Of a stretch of DNA of 64,000 nucleotides, positions 8,563 to 17,501 are shown piece after piece. Position 1 is the first letter of the stretch. Each line of letters opens with the position of its first letter. Source of the DNA: Streptomyces sp. CHD11 (GTDB lineage: Bacteria > Actinomycetota > Actinomycetes > Streptomycetales > Streptomycetaceae). The translations under genes were made by a program, and so were the position numbers. The stretch spans positions 1 through 64,000 of the forward strand of contig NZ_JABTTS010000026.1 in NCBI RefSeq assembly GCF_018638295.1, in the 5' to 3' direction. The notes beneath the pieces are model-generated. The model searched no databases. It saw nothing but the letters and a program-made list of their open reading frames with translations, and was not told the DNA's origin.

Positions 8563-10638
8563 ATGTCCGCGGAACGTCGTCCCATGAGCAGCAGCCGTCG
8601 CACCGTCCTGCGGGCGGGAGCCCTCACCGGCCTGGGGCTGGCGGGTGCGCAGATGGCGGCCCCCTCACCCGCCGCCGCGGCTTCCGCCCCCGCCGCCCGC
8701 GATGCCGGATTCCTCGTCGGCCGGGGAATCGCCGACGCCACCGGTGAGGTCGCCGAGGTCGGGATGATGGGTTACGGACGGTTCGACCAGCAGGCGGCCG
8801 GGCTGCACACCCGGTTGCGGGCGCGGGCGTTCGTCGTGGCGGACGGGTCGAGCAGGCGGCGGGTCATGCTGATCGTCGCCGACTCACCGATGATCTTCGG
8901 CAGTGTGCACCAGGCGGTGCTGCGCCGGCTCGCCGGGGCGTACGGCGGTCTCTACACCGAGCAGAACGTGCTCATCACGGCCACCCACACCCATGCCGGC
9001 CCCGGCGGCTACTCGCACCATCTGCTGTACAACACGACCACGTTCGGGTTCCACCGCAAGACCTTCGAGGCGGTGGCGGACGGCCTGTTCGAGGCGGCCC
9101 GCAACGCCCACGACGACCTCGCGCCGTCCGACCTCGTGCTCAGCCACGGCACGCTGACCGGGGCCAGCGTCAACCGGTCCCGGTCGGCCTTCGACCGCAA
9201 CCCGAAGGCCGACCGGGACCACTTCCCGGACGCCGTCGACACGCACACCACCCTGCTCCGGGTGGAACGGGCCGGCCGGGCGGTCGGGGCCGTCAACTGG
9301 TTCCCCGTGCACAGCACCGGCATGTCCGGGGACAACCGGCTCATCAGCGCGGACAACAAGGGCTACGCCGCGCACCACTGGGAGCGCGAGGTCAGCGGCG
9401 TCGACTACCTCGCCGACGGCACCCCCGCCTTCGTCTCCGCGTTCGCCCAGACCAACAGCGGCGACATGTCGCCGAACCTGGACCTCCAGCCGCCCACGAC
9501 ACCGGAGGACTTCGCGCACACCCGCGCCAGCGGGCTCCGCCAGTACGAGGCCGCCGCCTCCCAGTTGGGAGAGCCGGGCGTGCGGCTGTCCGGTCCGGTC
9601 GACTCCCGGCTGGTGTACGTCGACCTCTCCGATGTCACCGTCGGCCCCGAGTTCACCGGCGACGGACGGACCCACCGCACGTCCACCCCGTGCGTCGGCG
9701 CCTCCATGGCGGCGGGCAGCATGGAGGACGGCCCGGCCTTCCCCGGCTTCGAGGAAGGGGAGAACCCCTTCTGGGACGCGATCTCCGACTCCGTGATCTA
9801 CACGGTCTCACCGGAGCTGAGGCAGGCCCAGGCGCCCAAGGACGTCTTCGTGCCCATCGGGGAGATGAACCGCGTCTACCCCTGGGTGCAGGAGCGGGTG
9901 CCGGTGATGCTGGTCCGCATCGGCGGCCTCTATCTGATCGGCATCCCGGGCGAGGTCACCGTCTGCGCGGGTCTGCGGCTGCGGCGCACCGTCGCCGGGA
10001 TCGTGGGCGCGGACGTCGACGACGTACTCGTCGCCGGATACGCGAACGCGTACTTCCACTATCTGACCACCCCCGAGGAGTACGACGCGCAGCAGTACGA
10101 GGGCGGCAGCACCCTCTTCGGCCGCTGGCAGCTTCCGGCGCTCCAGCAGACCGCGGCCGCGCTGGCCGCCTCACTGCGCGACGGAACGGAGCTCCCGCCC
10201 GGCCCGAAGCCGCCGGACCTGTCCGGGAAGGCGCTCTCGCTGCAGCCGGGGGTGGTGCTCGACGCGCCGCAGCTGTTCCGGAGGTTCGGCGACGTACTGG
10301 TGCCGCCGCGGGAGAACTACCGGGCCGGGGAGCGGGTCGAGACCGTCTTCGCGGGCGCCCACCCGGGCAACGACCTGCACCGCGGGCAGACCTACCTGGA
10401 GATCCAGCGCCAGGAAGCCGGCGGCACGTGGCGCACCGTCGCCGACGACGGCGACTGGCCGACCCGCTTCCACTGGATACGCGACGGAATCGCCGCCTCC
10501 AAAGTCACCATAACCTGGGACGTCCCCCAGGGCACGGCCCCCGGCCCCTACCGCGTCGTCTACCACGGCGACGCGCGCAGCCTCACCGGCACCATCACCC
10601 CGTTCACGGGAACGTCCCCCGCGTTCACGGTGCGCTGA
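8563..10638 (+). CDS. Secreted neutral ceramidase
   Basis: Starting at the ATG with GGAGGAG seven bases upstream gives a 691-residue protein. A twin-arginine signal (SSRRTVLRAG) near residue 10 is followed by an alanine-rich region, so export is by Tat. The body matches the neutral/alkaline non-lysosomal ceramidase family: the zinc-site motif THTHAGPGGYSH near residue 145, and the nucleophile motif NSGDMSPN near residue 308. A C-terminal immunoglobulin-like domain ends in the YRVVYHGDARSL segment. These enzymes hydrolyse ceramide to sphingosine and fatty acid. A longer frame upstream begins at 8449 but lacks a binding site and would bury the Tat signal. It is divergent from the GH76 gene. Confidence 0.9.
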   Translation: MSAERRPMSSSRRTVLRAGALTGLGLAGAQMAAPSPAAAASAPAARDAGFLVGRGIADATGEVAEVGMMGYGRFDQQAAGLHTRLRARAFVVADGSSRRRVMLIVADSPMIFGSVHQAVLRRLAGAYGGLYTEQNVLITATHTHAGPGGYSHHLLYNTTTFGFHRKTFEAVADGLFEAARNAHDDLAPSDLVLSHGTLTGASVNRSRSAFDRNPKADRDHFPDAVDTHTTLLRVERAGRAVGAVNWFPVHSTGMSGDNRLISADNKGYAAHHWEREVSGVDYLADGTPAFVSAFAQTNSGDMSPNLDLQPPTTPEDFAHTRASGLRQYEAAASQLGEPGVRLSGPVDSRLVYVDLSDVTVGPEFTGDGRTHRTSTPCVGASMAAGSMEDGPAFPGFEEGENPFWDAISDSVIYTVSPELRQAQAPKDVFVPIGEMNRVYPWVQERVPVMLVRIGGLYLIGIPGEVTVCAGLRLRRTVAGIVGADVDDVLVAGYANAYFHYLTTPEEYDAQQYEGGSTLFGRWQLPALQQTAAALAASLRDGTELPPGPKPPDLSGKALSLQPGVVLDAPQLFRRFGDVLVPPRENYRAGERVETVFAGAHPGNDLHRGQTYLEIQRQEAGGTWRTVADDGDWPTRFHWIRDGIAASKVTITWDVPQGTAPGPYRVVYHGDARSLTGTITPFTGTSPAFTVR

Positions 10639-10919
10639 TCCGGGCGGGGAGGCGCCGCGACTCCGCGTGCCCGGCGCCACGGAATCAGCCCTGCGGCTCC
10701 TGCGGCTTGACGTCCATCTCACCCGCGGGTCGGGCTCCGGCAGGACGACTTCCGTGTCCTCGGCGACTTCCTCCGGTCCGTGCGTCCCTAACCTCAAATG
10801 TTGCTCTGAAGGCGCCCGGTGAGTGGTTCGGGGGCGGGCGGCGGGGTCATATCCCTGGCACGTCCCGAGGGGGCGTTCGGGGGGCCGGGCGGGAGTGCCG
10901 GGTGACGGAGGGGGCGGGG
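10639..10919. other. Intergenic region with a possible C-terminal remnant
   Basis: This 281-base gap holds no convincing intact gene. On the minus strand at 10797-10685, a stretch reads GPEEVAEDTEVVLPEPDP and, after a one-base shift, AGEMDVKPQEPQG then stop. That looks like an acidic protein tail broken by a frameshift, but the run is too short to assign. No terminator or promoter was clear. Confidence 0.3.
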
Positions 10920-12278
10920 ATGAGTGTGAGGCTGGGGAACGGGATCGGGTGGCGGCCGGAGATCGCGGACGCGGTGGAGGGCATGCCGGGGATCGACTGG
11001 GTGGAGGTCGTCGCCGAGAACGTCTGTCCGGGGCACCTGCCCGATTCGCTGCTGCGGTTGCGGGAGCGCGGGGTGACCGTCGTGCCGCACGGGGTCTCGC
11101 TCGGGCTGGGCGGGGCCGAGCCGCCCGACGAGGGGAGGCTGACCGCGCTCGCCGAGCGGGTCACCGCGCTGGGGTCGCCCCTGGTCACCGAGCACATCGC
11201 GTTCGTGCGGGCCGGCGGGGCGCTGACCGCCTCCCCCCGGATCGAAGCCGGGCACCTGCTGCCCGTGCCGCGTACTCGCGACGCCCTGGACGTGCTCTGC
11301 GAGAACGTCCGGATCGCCCAGGACGCGCTGCCCGTGCCGCTCGCCGTCGAGAACATCGCCGCGCTGATCTCCTGGCCGGGCGAGGAGATGACCGAGGGGC
11401 AGTTCCTGTACGAGCTGGCCGACCGCACCGGCGTACGGCTCCTCATCGACGTCGCCAATCTGCACACCAACCACGTCAACCGGGGCGAGGACCCGGCCAA
11501 GGCGCTCGCCGGACTGCCGCTGGAGGCCATCGCGTACGTCCATGTCGCGGGCGGGTTCGAGCGGGACGGTGTGTGGCACGACAGTCACGCCCATCCCGTT
11601 CCGGAGCCCGTGCTGGACGTCCTCACCGATCTCGCGTCCCGGGTGGCCCCGCCCGGTGTACTGCTGGAGCGGGACGAGAACTTCCCGGAAGCGGAGGAGA
11701 TGCGGCGGGAGTTGGCCGCGATCCGGGGTGCGGTCGAGAAGGGGGCGGAGCGGCGGGGGACGAGCCCGGCGGCCGCGGTGACGGGGGCCGGGCCCTCGTC
11801 ACGGCCGGGCTTCGCTGCCGCTGCCGCTGCCACTGCCACTGCCGCTGCCGCTGCCGCTGCCGCTGCCACACGACAGCGGCTCGCGCTCGCGCAGACCGCC
11901 GTGCTGTCCGCGCTGGTCGCCGGGACCCCCGTGCCGGAAGGGTTCGACCGGGTGCGGATGGGTGTGCAGGCGCGGGCGCTCGCCGCCAAGCGCGCCGATG
12001 TGGTCGCGAAGGTCGCCCCGGAGTTGCCGGTGATCCTCGGGGAGGGCTACCGGCCCGCCTTCCTCGCGTACGCGCAGACGCAGCCGATGAGCGACGGCTA
12101 CCGGCAGGACGCGTTGGAGTTCGTCGAGGAACTGCTGATCGCCCGGCGGCCGGAGGACACGCGGGTACACCGCGAGCTGCGGCAGTGGTGGCTGGAGCGG
12201 TCGGGGCCGCGTCCCCGGTCGGGCAGGACGGCGGTACGGCTGGCGCGGGCCACGCGGCGGGTGCTGCTGCGCCGCTGA
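10920..12278 (+). CDS. DUF692 (MbnB/BufB-like) protein with SCO6045-type C-terminal domain
   Basis: The 452-residue protein has a DUF692 TIM barrel in residues 1-275: NGIGWRPEI, PHGVSLGLGG, VENIAALI, DVANLHTNH, YVHVAGG, DSHAHPVPEPV and ERDENFPE. Related enzymes such as MbnB and the bufferin/TglH group use a multinuclear iron centre to modify cysteines of ribosomal peptides; the His, Asp and Glu-rich motifs here fit metal binding. A poly-alanine linker (about 299-317) leads to a second domain of roughly 110 residues that I recognise only as the C-terminal extension seen in SCO6045-like proteins. No precursor peptide gene is evident nearby. An upstream in-frame GTG at 10902 is an alternative start. 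It is followed by a TIGR04222-type membrane gene, a recurrent pairing. Confidence 0.82.
   Translation: MSVRLGNGIGWRPEIADAVEGMPGIDWVEVVAENVCPGHLPDSLLRLRERGVTVVPHGVSLGLGGAEPPDEGRLTALAERVTALGSPLVTEHIAFVRAGGALTASPRIEAGHLLPVPRTRDALDVLCENVRIAQDALPVPLAVENIAALISWPGEEMTEGQFLYELADRTGVRLLIDVANLHTNHVNRGEDPAKALAGLPLEAIAYVHVAGGFERDGVWHDSHAHPVPEPVLDVLTDLASRVAPPGVLLERDENFPEAEEMRRELAAIRGAVEKGAERRGTSPAAAVTGAGPSSRPGFAAAAAATATAAAAAAAAATRQRLALAQTAVLSALVAGTPVPEGFDRVRMGVQARALAAKRADVVAKVAPELPVILGEGYRPAFLAYAQTQPMSDGYRQDALEFVEELLIARRPEDTRVHRELRQWWLERSGPRPRSGRTAVRLARATRRVLLRR
11814..11867 (+). repeat. In-frame GCTGCC microsatellite (poly-alanine linker)
   Basis: Fifty-four bases are built from nine hexamers of the type GCTGCC, with two ACTGCC variants. 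They encode alanines broken by two threonines, joining the two domains of the DUF692 protein. Slippage here would change linker length by two residues at a time without breaking the frame. Confidence 0.8.
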
Positions 12279-12397
12279 CCCGCCCCGGCCACGGCGGCCG
12301 GACGAACCCCAAGCGGAATGTCACGTACGGACAACAGCACGTCCGGATCGTGAACAGGGCATGGTGTTCCTGTGACCGCGTCGCTTACAAAGGGGCC

Positions 12398-13183
12398 ATG
12401 TTCTGGGTCCCTCTCCTGCTCCTGGCCTGGGCCGTCGCCGGCGCGGCGAGTCTGCGGCTGTGCCTGGCCGCCCTACGCGGGGCCGATGCCGCGCCGCCCG
12501 GCGGTGAGGCGGGAGCGGGACGCGGTCTGACGCTGTACGAGGCGGCGTTCCTGTCCGGTGGCCCCGGGCGGGTCGCCGACGTCACGCTCGTCGCGATGGC
12601 CCGTCAGCGACGGCTGCTGCTGGCGCACACCGGCTGGGCGACGGTGGTCGATCCCGACGGCCGGGACGACATGGAACGGTCGGTCATAGGGGCCATAGGG
12701 CCTCAGGGGCAGTCGCCGATCGCGCCGGTGCGGACCGCCGCCGCGGCCGGCGACGCGGTGGGCGGGATCGCGGAGCGGCTGATCCGTGCCGGACTGGCGG
12801 TACCGGACGGCGCCGGCCGGAGCGTCGCGGACGCGGTGCGGCAGGTGCGGCTCGCCGCGGTGGCGGTCACCGGGCTGGCGGCGACCGCCCTCCTCATGCC
12901 CGCCCCCTCGGACCTGCCGCGGCAGCTGGTCGCCGCGTGGTTCACCCTGCCGTTGTTCTTCACGCTGAGCTGTCTGGCCGTCGCGCGGTTCGAGGTCCAT
13001 CCCTACTCGCGCTGGGCCTCCCCCGCGGGTCAGCGGCTGCTGGGCGCCCTGCCCCGCGGCGCCGGTGACACCGGGGACGACCGCACGTACCTCACCTCCG
13101 TCGCGGTGCTCGGCATCCGCGCGGTGGGCGAACCGGAGCTGCGCGCGGCCCTCGCCCACCGGGATCCGCGTCAGGAGCACTGA
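12398..13183 (+). CDS. TIGR04222-domain membrane protein
   Basis: The 261-residue protein has an N-terminal membrane segment (FWVPLLLLAWAVAGAASLRL) and two more hydrophobic segments near residues 150-195 (VAVTGLAATALLM, FTLPLFFTLSCLAVA). Between them lies the TIGR04222 hallmark LTLYEAAFLSGGPGRVADV followed by a winged-helix-like region. Family function is unknown, but members recur next to DUF692 genes in actinomycetes. AAGGGG lies directly upstream of the ATG. It follows the DUF692 gene with a gap of 119 bases, so the two may be co-transcribed. Confidence 0.78.
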   Translation: MFWVPLLLLAWAVAGAASLRLCLAALRGADAAPPGGEAGAGRGLTLYEAAFLSGGPGRVADVTLVAMARQRRLLLAHTGWATVVDPDGRDDMERSVIGAIGPQGQSPIAPVRTAAAAGDAVGGIAERLIRAGLAVPDGAGRSVADAVRQVRLAAVAVTGLAATALLMPAPSDLPRQLVAAWFTLPLFFTLSCLAVARFEVHPYSRWASPAGQRLLGALPRGAGDTGDDRTYLTSVAVLGIRAVGEPELRAALAHRDPRQEH

Positions 13184-13271
13184 CGACACACCCCGGCGGA
13201 GGGTGCTTGCCTCGCACCACCATCGAACGAAACATCCCTTGAGTCGCGTTTGCGCACCGAAGGGATCGCCG

Positions 13272-14912
13272 ATGAGAACTGCCGCCGTCCATGTGGCCGC
13301 CGGGTCCATGCTCCTCACCACCCTGGCCGCCGCCCCGGCCGGCGCCGGAACCCCCGCCGTCCCCGCCTCCGCCGCGGCCTCCTCGTCCGCCTCCGCCGCG
13401 GCCGGGCTGCGCGGTACCGCCGTGGCCGCCGCGCGCGCCGCCGACCGGGGTGTCGACTTCGGTCCGTGCCCCACCGGACAGCAGCTCCCGGGCACCGTCC
13501 GGTGCGGCACGGTCCGCGTCCCGCTCGACTACACCCGCCCGGACGGTGAGCAGATCGAACTCACCGTCAGCCGCGCCCGCGCCACCGGGAAGGACCCGGC
13601 GGGCGGCAAGCGCGAGGTGCCCCGGCAGGGCTCCCTGGTGTACAACCCGGGCGGGCCGGGCGCGAACGGCATGTACTTCCCGATGACGGCCGCGCTTCCC
13701 GAGTGGAAGCGCATCGCGGCGGCCTACGACCTGGTCGGCTACGCCCCGCGCGGTGTGGGCCGTTCGGCGCCGCTGTCCTGCACGGACCCGGGGACGTTCC
13801 ACCGGGCTCCCACGGACGCGCCGGTCCACCCCTCGGCGGCGTACAAGCGGGAGCGCGTCGCGAGGGCCAAGGCGTACGCCCGTGGCTGCGCCGAGCGGGC
13901 CGGCGACTCCCTGCGGCACTACAACTCGCTCAACAACGCCCGTGACCTGGACGTCCTGCGGGCCGCGCTCGGCGAGAACCGGCTGACGTTCGTGGGATCG
14001 TCGTACGGCACATACCTCGGGGCGCTGTACGCCACGATGTTCCCCTCGCACGTACGGCGGATGGTGTTCGACGCGGCGGTGAACCCGGACCCGGAGCACA
14101 TCTGGTACCGCAACAACCTCGACCAGTCGGCGGCGTTCGAGGACCGCTGGGCGGACTTCCGTGCCTGGGTCGCCCGGCACGACGCCGTGTACGGACTGGG
14201 TGACACCGCGCGGAAGGTGCAGGCGGCCTACGAGAAGGCGAGGACGCGGCTGGCGAAGGACCCGGCGGGCGGGAAGGCCGGGCCGGAACAACTGCAGGCG
14301 GCACTGTTGCAGGCCGGGTACTACGACGACCTCTGGCCGCATCGCGCTCGGGCGCTGTCGGCGTATCTGAAGGGCGACCCCGAGCCGCTGGTGGAGCTGG
14401 CCCAGGCCTATCCGGAGGCGGCGGCGGAGGCCGAGAACGCACGGGCGGTGTATCTCGCCGTGGAGTGCAACGACGCGTCCTGGCCGGAGGACTGGGCGGT
14501 GTGGGACCGGGACAACACCCGGCTGGCGCGCAGGGCACCCTTCGAGACCTGGGCCAATGTGTGGACGAACCTGCCCTGTGCCTACTGGAAGGCACCCCGG
14601 CAGCGGCCGCTGGATGTGCGTGCCGGACGGGGCGAGCTGCCGCCGACGCTGATCCTGGCGGCCGAGCGGGACGCGGCCGCCCCGTACGACGGGGCTCTGG
14701 AGATGCACCGGCGGCTGGCGGGTTCGACGCTGGTGACCGAGCGGGACGCCGGCAGCCACGGCATCGCGGGCGGGCCCAACGCCTGTGTGAACGGGCATCT
14801 GGAGGCGTATCTGCTGGAGGGCCACGTCCCGGGCCGGCGCGCTTCCTGCGCACCCCACCCGGAGCCGAGGCCCACACCGCGGACCCGGCCGGTGGAGCGA
14901 CCCGCCGGGTGA
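13272..14912 (+). CDS. Secreted tripeptidyl-aminopeptidase-like alpha/beta hydrolase
   Basis: The 546-residue protein has a long alanine-rich signal region (first roughly 50 residues), then the alpha/beta hydrolase fold of the Streptomyces TAP/SlpD-SlpE family. Visible motifs are CGTVRVPLDYTRPDG, the oxyanion-side YNPGGPG, YAPRGVGRS, the nucleophile elbow GSSYG (Ser244) and a C-terminal TAP domain with AAERDAAAPYDGA and the catalytic-His motif AGSHGI. Such enzymes release N-terminal tripeptides or amino acids from secreted proteins. AAGGGA is about 7 bases upstream of the ATG. The stop codon is inside a 28-bp perfect palindrome. It converges with hemQ. Confidence 0.87.
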   Translation: MRTAAVHVAAGSMLLTTLAAAPAGAGTPAVPASAAASSSASAAAGLRGTAVAAARAADRGVDFGPCPTGQQLPGTVRCGTVRVPLDYTRPDGEQIELTVSRARATGKDPAGGKREVPRQGSLVYNPGGPGANGMYFPMTAALPEWKRIAAAYDLVGYAPRGVGRSAPLSCTDPGTFHRAPTDAPVHPSAAYKRERVARAKAYARGCAERAGDSLRHYNSLNNARDLDVLRAALGENRLTFVGSSYGTYLGALYATMFPSHVRRMVFDAAVNPDPEHIWYRNNLDQSAAFEDRWADFRAWVARHDAVYGLGDTARKVQAAYEKARTRLAKDPAGGKAGPEQLQAALLQAGYYDDLWPHRARALSAYLKGDPEPLVELAQAYPEAAAEAENARAVYLAVECNDASWPEDWAVWDRDNTRLARRAPFETWANVWTNLPCAYWKAPRQRPLDVRAGRGELPPTLILAAERDAAAPYDGALEMHRRLAGSTLVTERDAGSHGIAGGPNACVNGHLEAYLLEGHVPGRRASCAPHPEPRPTPRTRPVERPAG

Positions 14913-14926
14913 TCACCCGGCGGGTC
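14899..14926. terminator. Perfect 28-bp palindrome overlapping a stop codon
   Basis: Positions 14899-14912 are exactly complementary to 14913-14926, with GATC at the centre. The TGA of the aminopeptidase-like gene (14910-14912) lies in the middle. As RNA it would form a stem with a tiny loop, so it is a plausible bidirectional terminator towards the convergent heme genes. The following 225 bases up to the hemQ stop are G/C-rich without a gene. Confidence 0.65.
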
Positions 14927-15151
14927 ACGACCGGTGCCGCCCGCAGCGGCGGCCGGAGGCGTCCCGCACCCGGGGTCCACGTCCGGCGCCGGGTCCACCG
15001 ACCCGCCCGCCGGCATGCGACGCCCCACCCGTCCGACTCCGCGCCGGACGCCCGGGGCCACCCCGCCCTCCTGCCCGGCCGGTCCCGCGCCGGGCGGCCG
15101 GCCGGGCGGGGGGTTGGGCGGGGGGTTGGAGGTCCGCCGGCGGGACCGGGG

Positions 15152-15883
15152 TCAGGCCAGGCCCGCGACCAGGTCCGCGATGTCCTTGCGGCGGCCCGTG
15201 TAGAACGGGACCTCCTCACGGACGTGCATCCGGGCCTCCGAGCCGCGCAGGTGGCGCATGAGGTCGACGATGCGGTCCAGCTCGTCGGCCTCGAAGGCGA
15301 GCATCCACTCGTAGTCGCCGAGCGAGAAGGAGGCGACCGTGTTGGCGCGCACGTCCGGGTAGCCGCGGGCCATCTTGCCGTGGTCGGCGAGCATCCGGCG
15401 GCGGTCCTCGTCGGGCAGCAGGTACCAGTCGTAGGAGCGCACGAAGGGATAGACGCTCACGTAGTTGCGGGGCGTCTCGTCGGCGAGGAACGCCGGGATG
15501 TGCGAGCGGTTGAACTCGGCGGGCCGGTGCAGCGCCATGTTCGACCAGACCGGCTCCAGCGCACGGCCGAGCCGGGTGCGGCGGAAGAGGTTGTACGCCT
15601 CCTGGAGCTGGTCGGCGGTCTCGGCGTGCCACCAGATCATGAGGTCGGCGTCCGCGCGCAGGCCCGACACGTCGTAGGTGCCGCGGATCGTGACGTCCTT
15701 GGCCTCCAGCTGGTCGAACAGCTCCTGGACCTCCTCGGCGTACCCGGCGCGGTCCTCGGGCAGCAGGTCCTTCAGCTTGAAGACCGACCAGAGGGTGTAG
15801 CGGACGACCTCGTTGAGGTCCTTGGCCAGCTTGCCCTTGTTGGGGATCCGGCCGGGGGCGGGGGTGGTGGCGTCGTCACTCAT
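15152..15883 (-). CDS. hemQ: Coproheme decarboxylase ChdC/HemQ
   Basis: The 243-residue protein belongs to the chlorite-dismutase-like family, heme b-forming branch. It converts Fe-coproporphyrin III to protoheme by two oxidative decarboxylations, the last step of the coproporphyrin-dependent pathway. The catalytic tyrosine lies in YVSVYPF (Tyr145), the proximal heme histidine is His168 in LADHGKMARGYPDVRANT, and the motif SFSLGDYEWMLAFE follows. It starts 5 bases after the hemG stop, so the two are almost certainly one transcript and translationally linked. The clear HemQ motifs make a chlorite dismutase role unlikely. Confidence 0.93.
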   Translation of the reverse strand: MSDDATTPAPGRIPNKGKLAKDLNEVVRYTLWSVFKLKDLLPEDRAGYAEEVQELFDQLEAKDVTIRGTYDVSGLRADADLMIWWHAETADQLQEAYNLFRRTRLGRALEPVWSNMALHRPAEFNRSHIPAFLADETPRNYVSVYPFVRSYDWYLLPDEDRRRMLADHGKMARGYPDVRANTVASFSLGDYEWMLAFEADELDRIVDLMRHLRGSEARMHVREEVPFYTGRRKDIADLVAGLA

Positions 15884-15888
15884 GGTTC

Positions 15889-17346
15889 CTATTCTCCTGC
15901 TCCGCCGTGGAGGCTCTGCACCGGGTGGGCGGTGAGCTGCTGCACAGCGCGCAGGTCACCCTGGATCTGGTCGGCGGCGGCGTACGCGCTCGCGACGCAC
16001 GCGGGGACGCCGACACCGTCGTAGGCCGCGCCGCACACGGCGAGCCCGGCGAGGCCCGCGAGGTGCGCGCGGACACGGGTCACGCGCGCGTGGTGGCCGA
16101 CGGGATACTGCGGCAGGCCGTCGTCCCAGCGGGTGACGCGGGTGGCGACCGGAGTGGCGGACAGGCCGGTGGCCGCCTTCAGGTCGTGCCGTGACACCTC
16201 CACGAGACCGGCGTCGTCGCGGCCGAGGATCTCCGTCTCGCCGTGGCGGCCCACCGAGGTGCGCAGGATTACCAGGTCCGGGTTCTCCCCGGCGATCCAG
16301 CCCCACTTGCGGGAGGCGAACGTGGACGCCTTGATGGTGTGTCCGTCGACGGGCGGGACGAGGAATCCGCTGCCCCCGGGCAGATCGGTCTCCGCGCGGC
16401 GGTAGGCGAGGGTGACCAGCGCCATGGAGGCGTACTCGACTCCGGCGAGTTCGGCGGCGGCGCCCGGCGCCTCGGCGCGCAGCAGGGCGGCGGCGGCCGG
16501 GGCGGGCACGGCGACGACGACGGCGTCGGCCCGCAGTTCCCGGTCCCCGGCGACGACCCGCCAGCCGGTCTCCGGTTCGCGGCGCAGATCCGTGACCGGT
16601 GTCCCGGTCAGGATCCCGGCGCCCCGCGCCCGCACGGAGTCGGCGACGGCGAGCGGGAGGGTGCCCACTCCGCCCGCGATGCCCATGAACACCGGGCCGG
16701 TCTGCCGCGCGGCGGCGGCCTTCGCCTGGATCTCGCGGACGCCCTCGGTCAGGGAGGTGTGGCTGCGGGCGGCCTCGAAGAGCTGCGGGACCGCCGCGCG
16801 CATCGAGATGCGGTAGGCGTCGCCCGCGTACACCCCGCCGAGCAGGGGCTCGACGAGGCGGTCGACGACCTCGCGGCCGAGCCGGGCCGCCACGTACTCG
16901 CCGACCGCCACGTCGTCGCCGACCTCGGTGCGGGGCAGGTCGGCGTCGCGCCCGATCCGGGCCACCCCTTCGTCGGACAGCACGCCGGCGAGGGCGTCGG
17001 CGGTGCCGGGCACGCCCATGACGTGCCCCTTGGGCATGGGGCGCAGGGCGCCGCGGGTCCACAGCGCGGCGGACGCGGTGGCCGGCGGCTGGAGCCGGTC
17101 GGCGAGACCCACCTCGCGGGCGAGGCCGACCGCCTCGGGGCGGCGGGCCAGCAGGGACTCGGCGCCGAGGTCGACGCGGGCGCCCGCGATCTCGCCGGGC
17201 AGCAGCTTGCCGCCGACCCGGTCCGAGGCCTCCACCACGGTGACCCGCGCCCCGCGTTCCAGCAGCCGGTGGGCGGCGGCCAGCCCGGCGATTCCGGCTC
17301 CGACGACGACGACCCGCGGCCCGTCGCCCGCATGTGTTCCGCTCAT
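15889..17346 (-). CDS. hemG: Coproporphyrinogen/protoporphyrinogen oxidase HemG (CgoX/HemY type)
   Basis: The 485-residue flavoprotein has the FAD-binding GAGIAGLAAAHRL at residue 17 and ends with CGAAYDGVGVPACVASAYAAADQI, the family C-terminal FAD motif. In actinobacteria the HemY-type enzyme oxidises coproporphyrinogen III to coproporphyrin III, feeding ferrochelatase and then HemQ. It lies directly upstream of hemQ with a 5-base gap. hemE is on the same strand 4.7 kb further upstream, with unrelated genes between. The ferrochelatase gene is not in the window. The name follows Streptomyces usage; cgoX is the newer name. Confidence 0.92.
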   Translation of the reverse strand: MSGTHAGDGPRVVVVGAGIAGLAAAHRLLERGARVTVVEASDRVGGKLLPGEIAGARVDLGAESLLARRPEAVGLAREVGLADRLQPPATASAALWTRGALRPMPKGHVMGVPGTADALAGVLSDEGVARIGRDADLPRTEVGDDVAVGEYVAARLGREVVDRLVEPLLGGVYAGDAYRISMRAAVPQLFEAARSHTSLTEGVREIQAKAAAARQTGPVFMGIAGGVGTLPLAVADSVRARGAGILTGTPVTDLRREPETGWRVVAGDRELRADAVVVAVPAPAAAALLRAEAPGAAAELAGVEYASMALVTLAYRRAETDLPGGSGFLVPPVDGHTIKASTFASRKWGWIAGENPDLVILRTSVGRHGETEILGRDDAGLVEVSRHDLKAATGLSATPVATRVTRWDDGLPQYPVGHHARVTRVRAHLAGLAGLAVCGAAYDGVGVPACVASAYAAADQIQGDLRAVQQLTAHPVQSLHGGAGE

Positions 17347-17501
17347 GGCTCCACCTTCTCAAACGGCACCGGCGCTTCCGCGAGGGCCATGTGGCCCTGA
17401 CGAGTCCCTACCGTGACCTCATCGGAACCGTCCGGCGCAAACGGCCAGGGCCCCCGCCGCGTCGAAGGAACGTCAGTGCTTCACAACCGGGGGGACCCGC
17501 T

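Noticed and set aside
10685..10797. Acidic minus-strand peptide as a RiPP precursor for the DUF692 enzyme
   Set aside because: It has no cysteine and needs a frameshift to reach its stop, so it cannot be a DUF692 substrate of the known type.
15152..15883. Chlorite dismutase
   Set aside because: The catalytic Tyr145 and the hemG neighbour identify coproheme decarboxylase instead.
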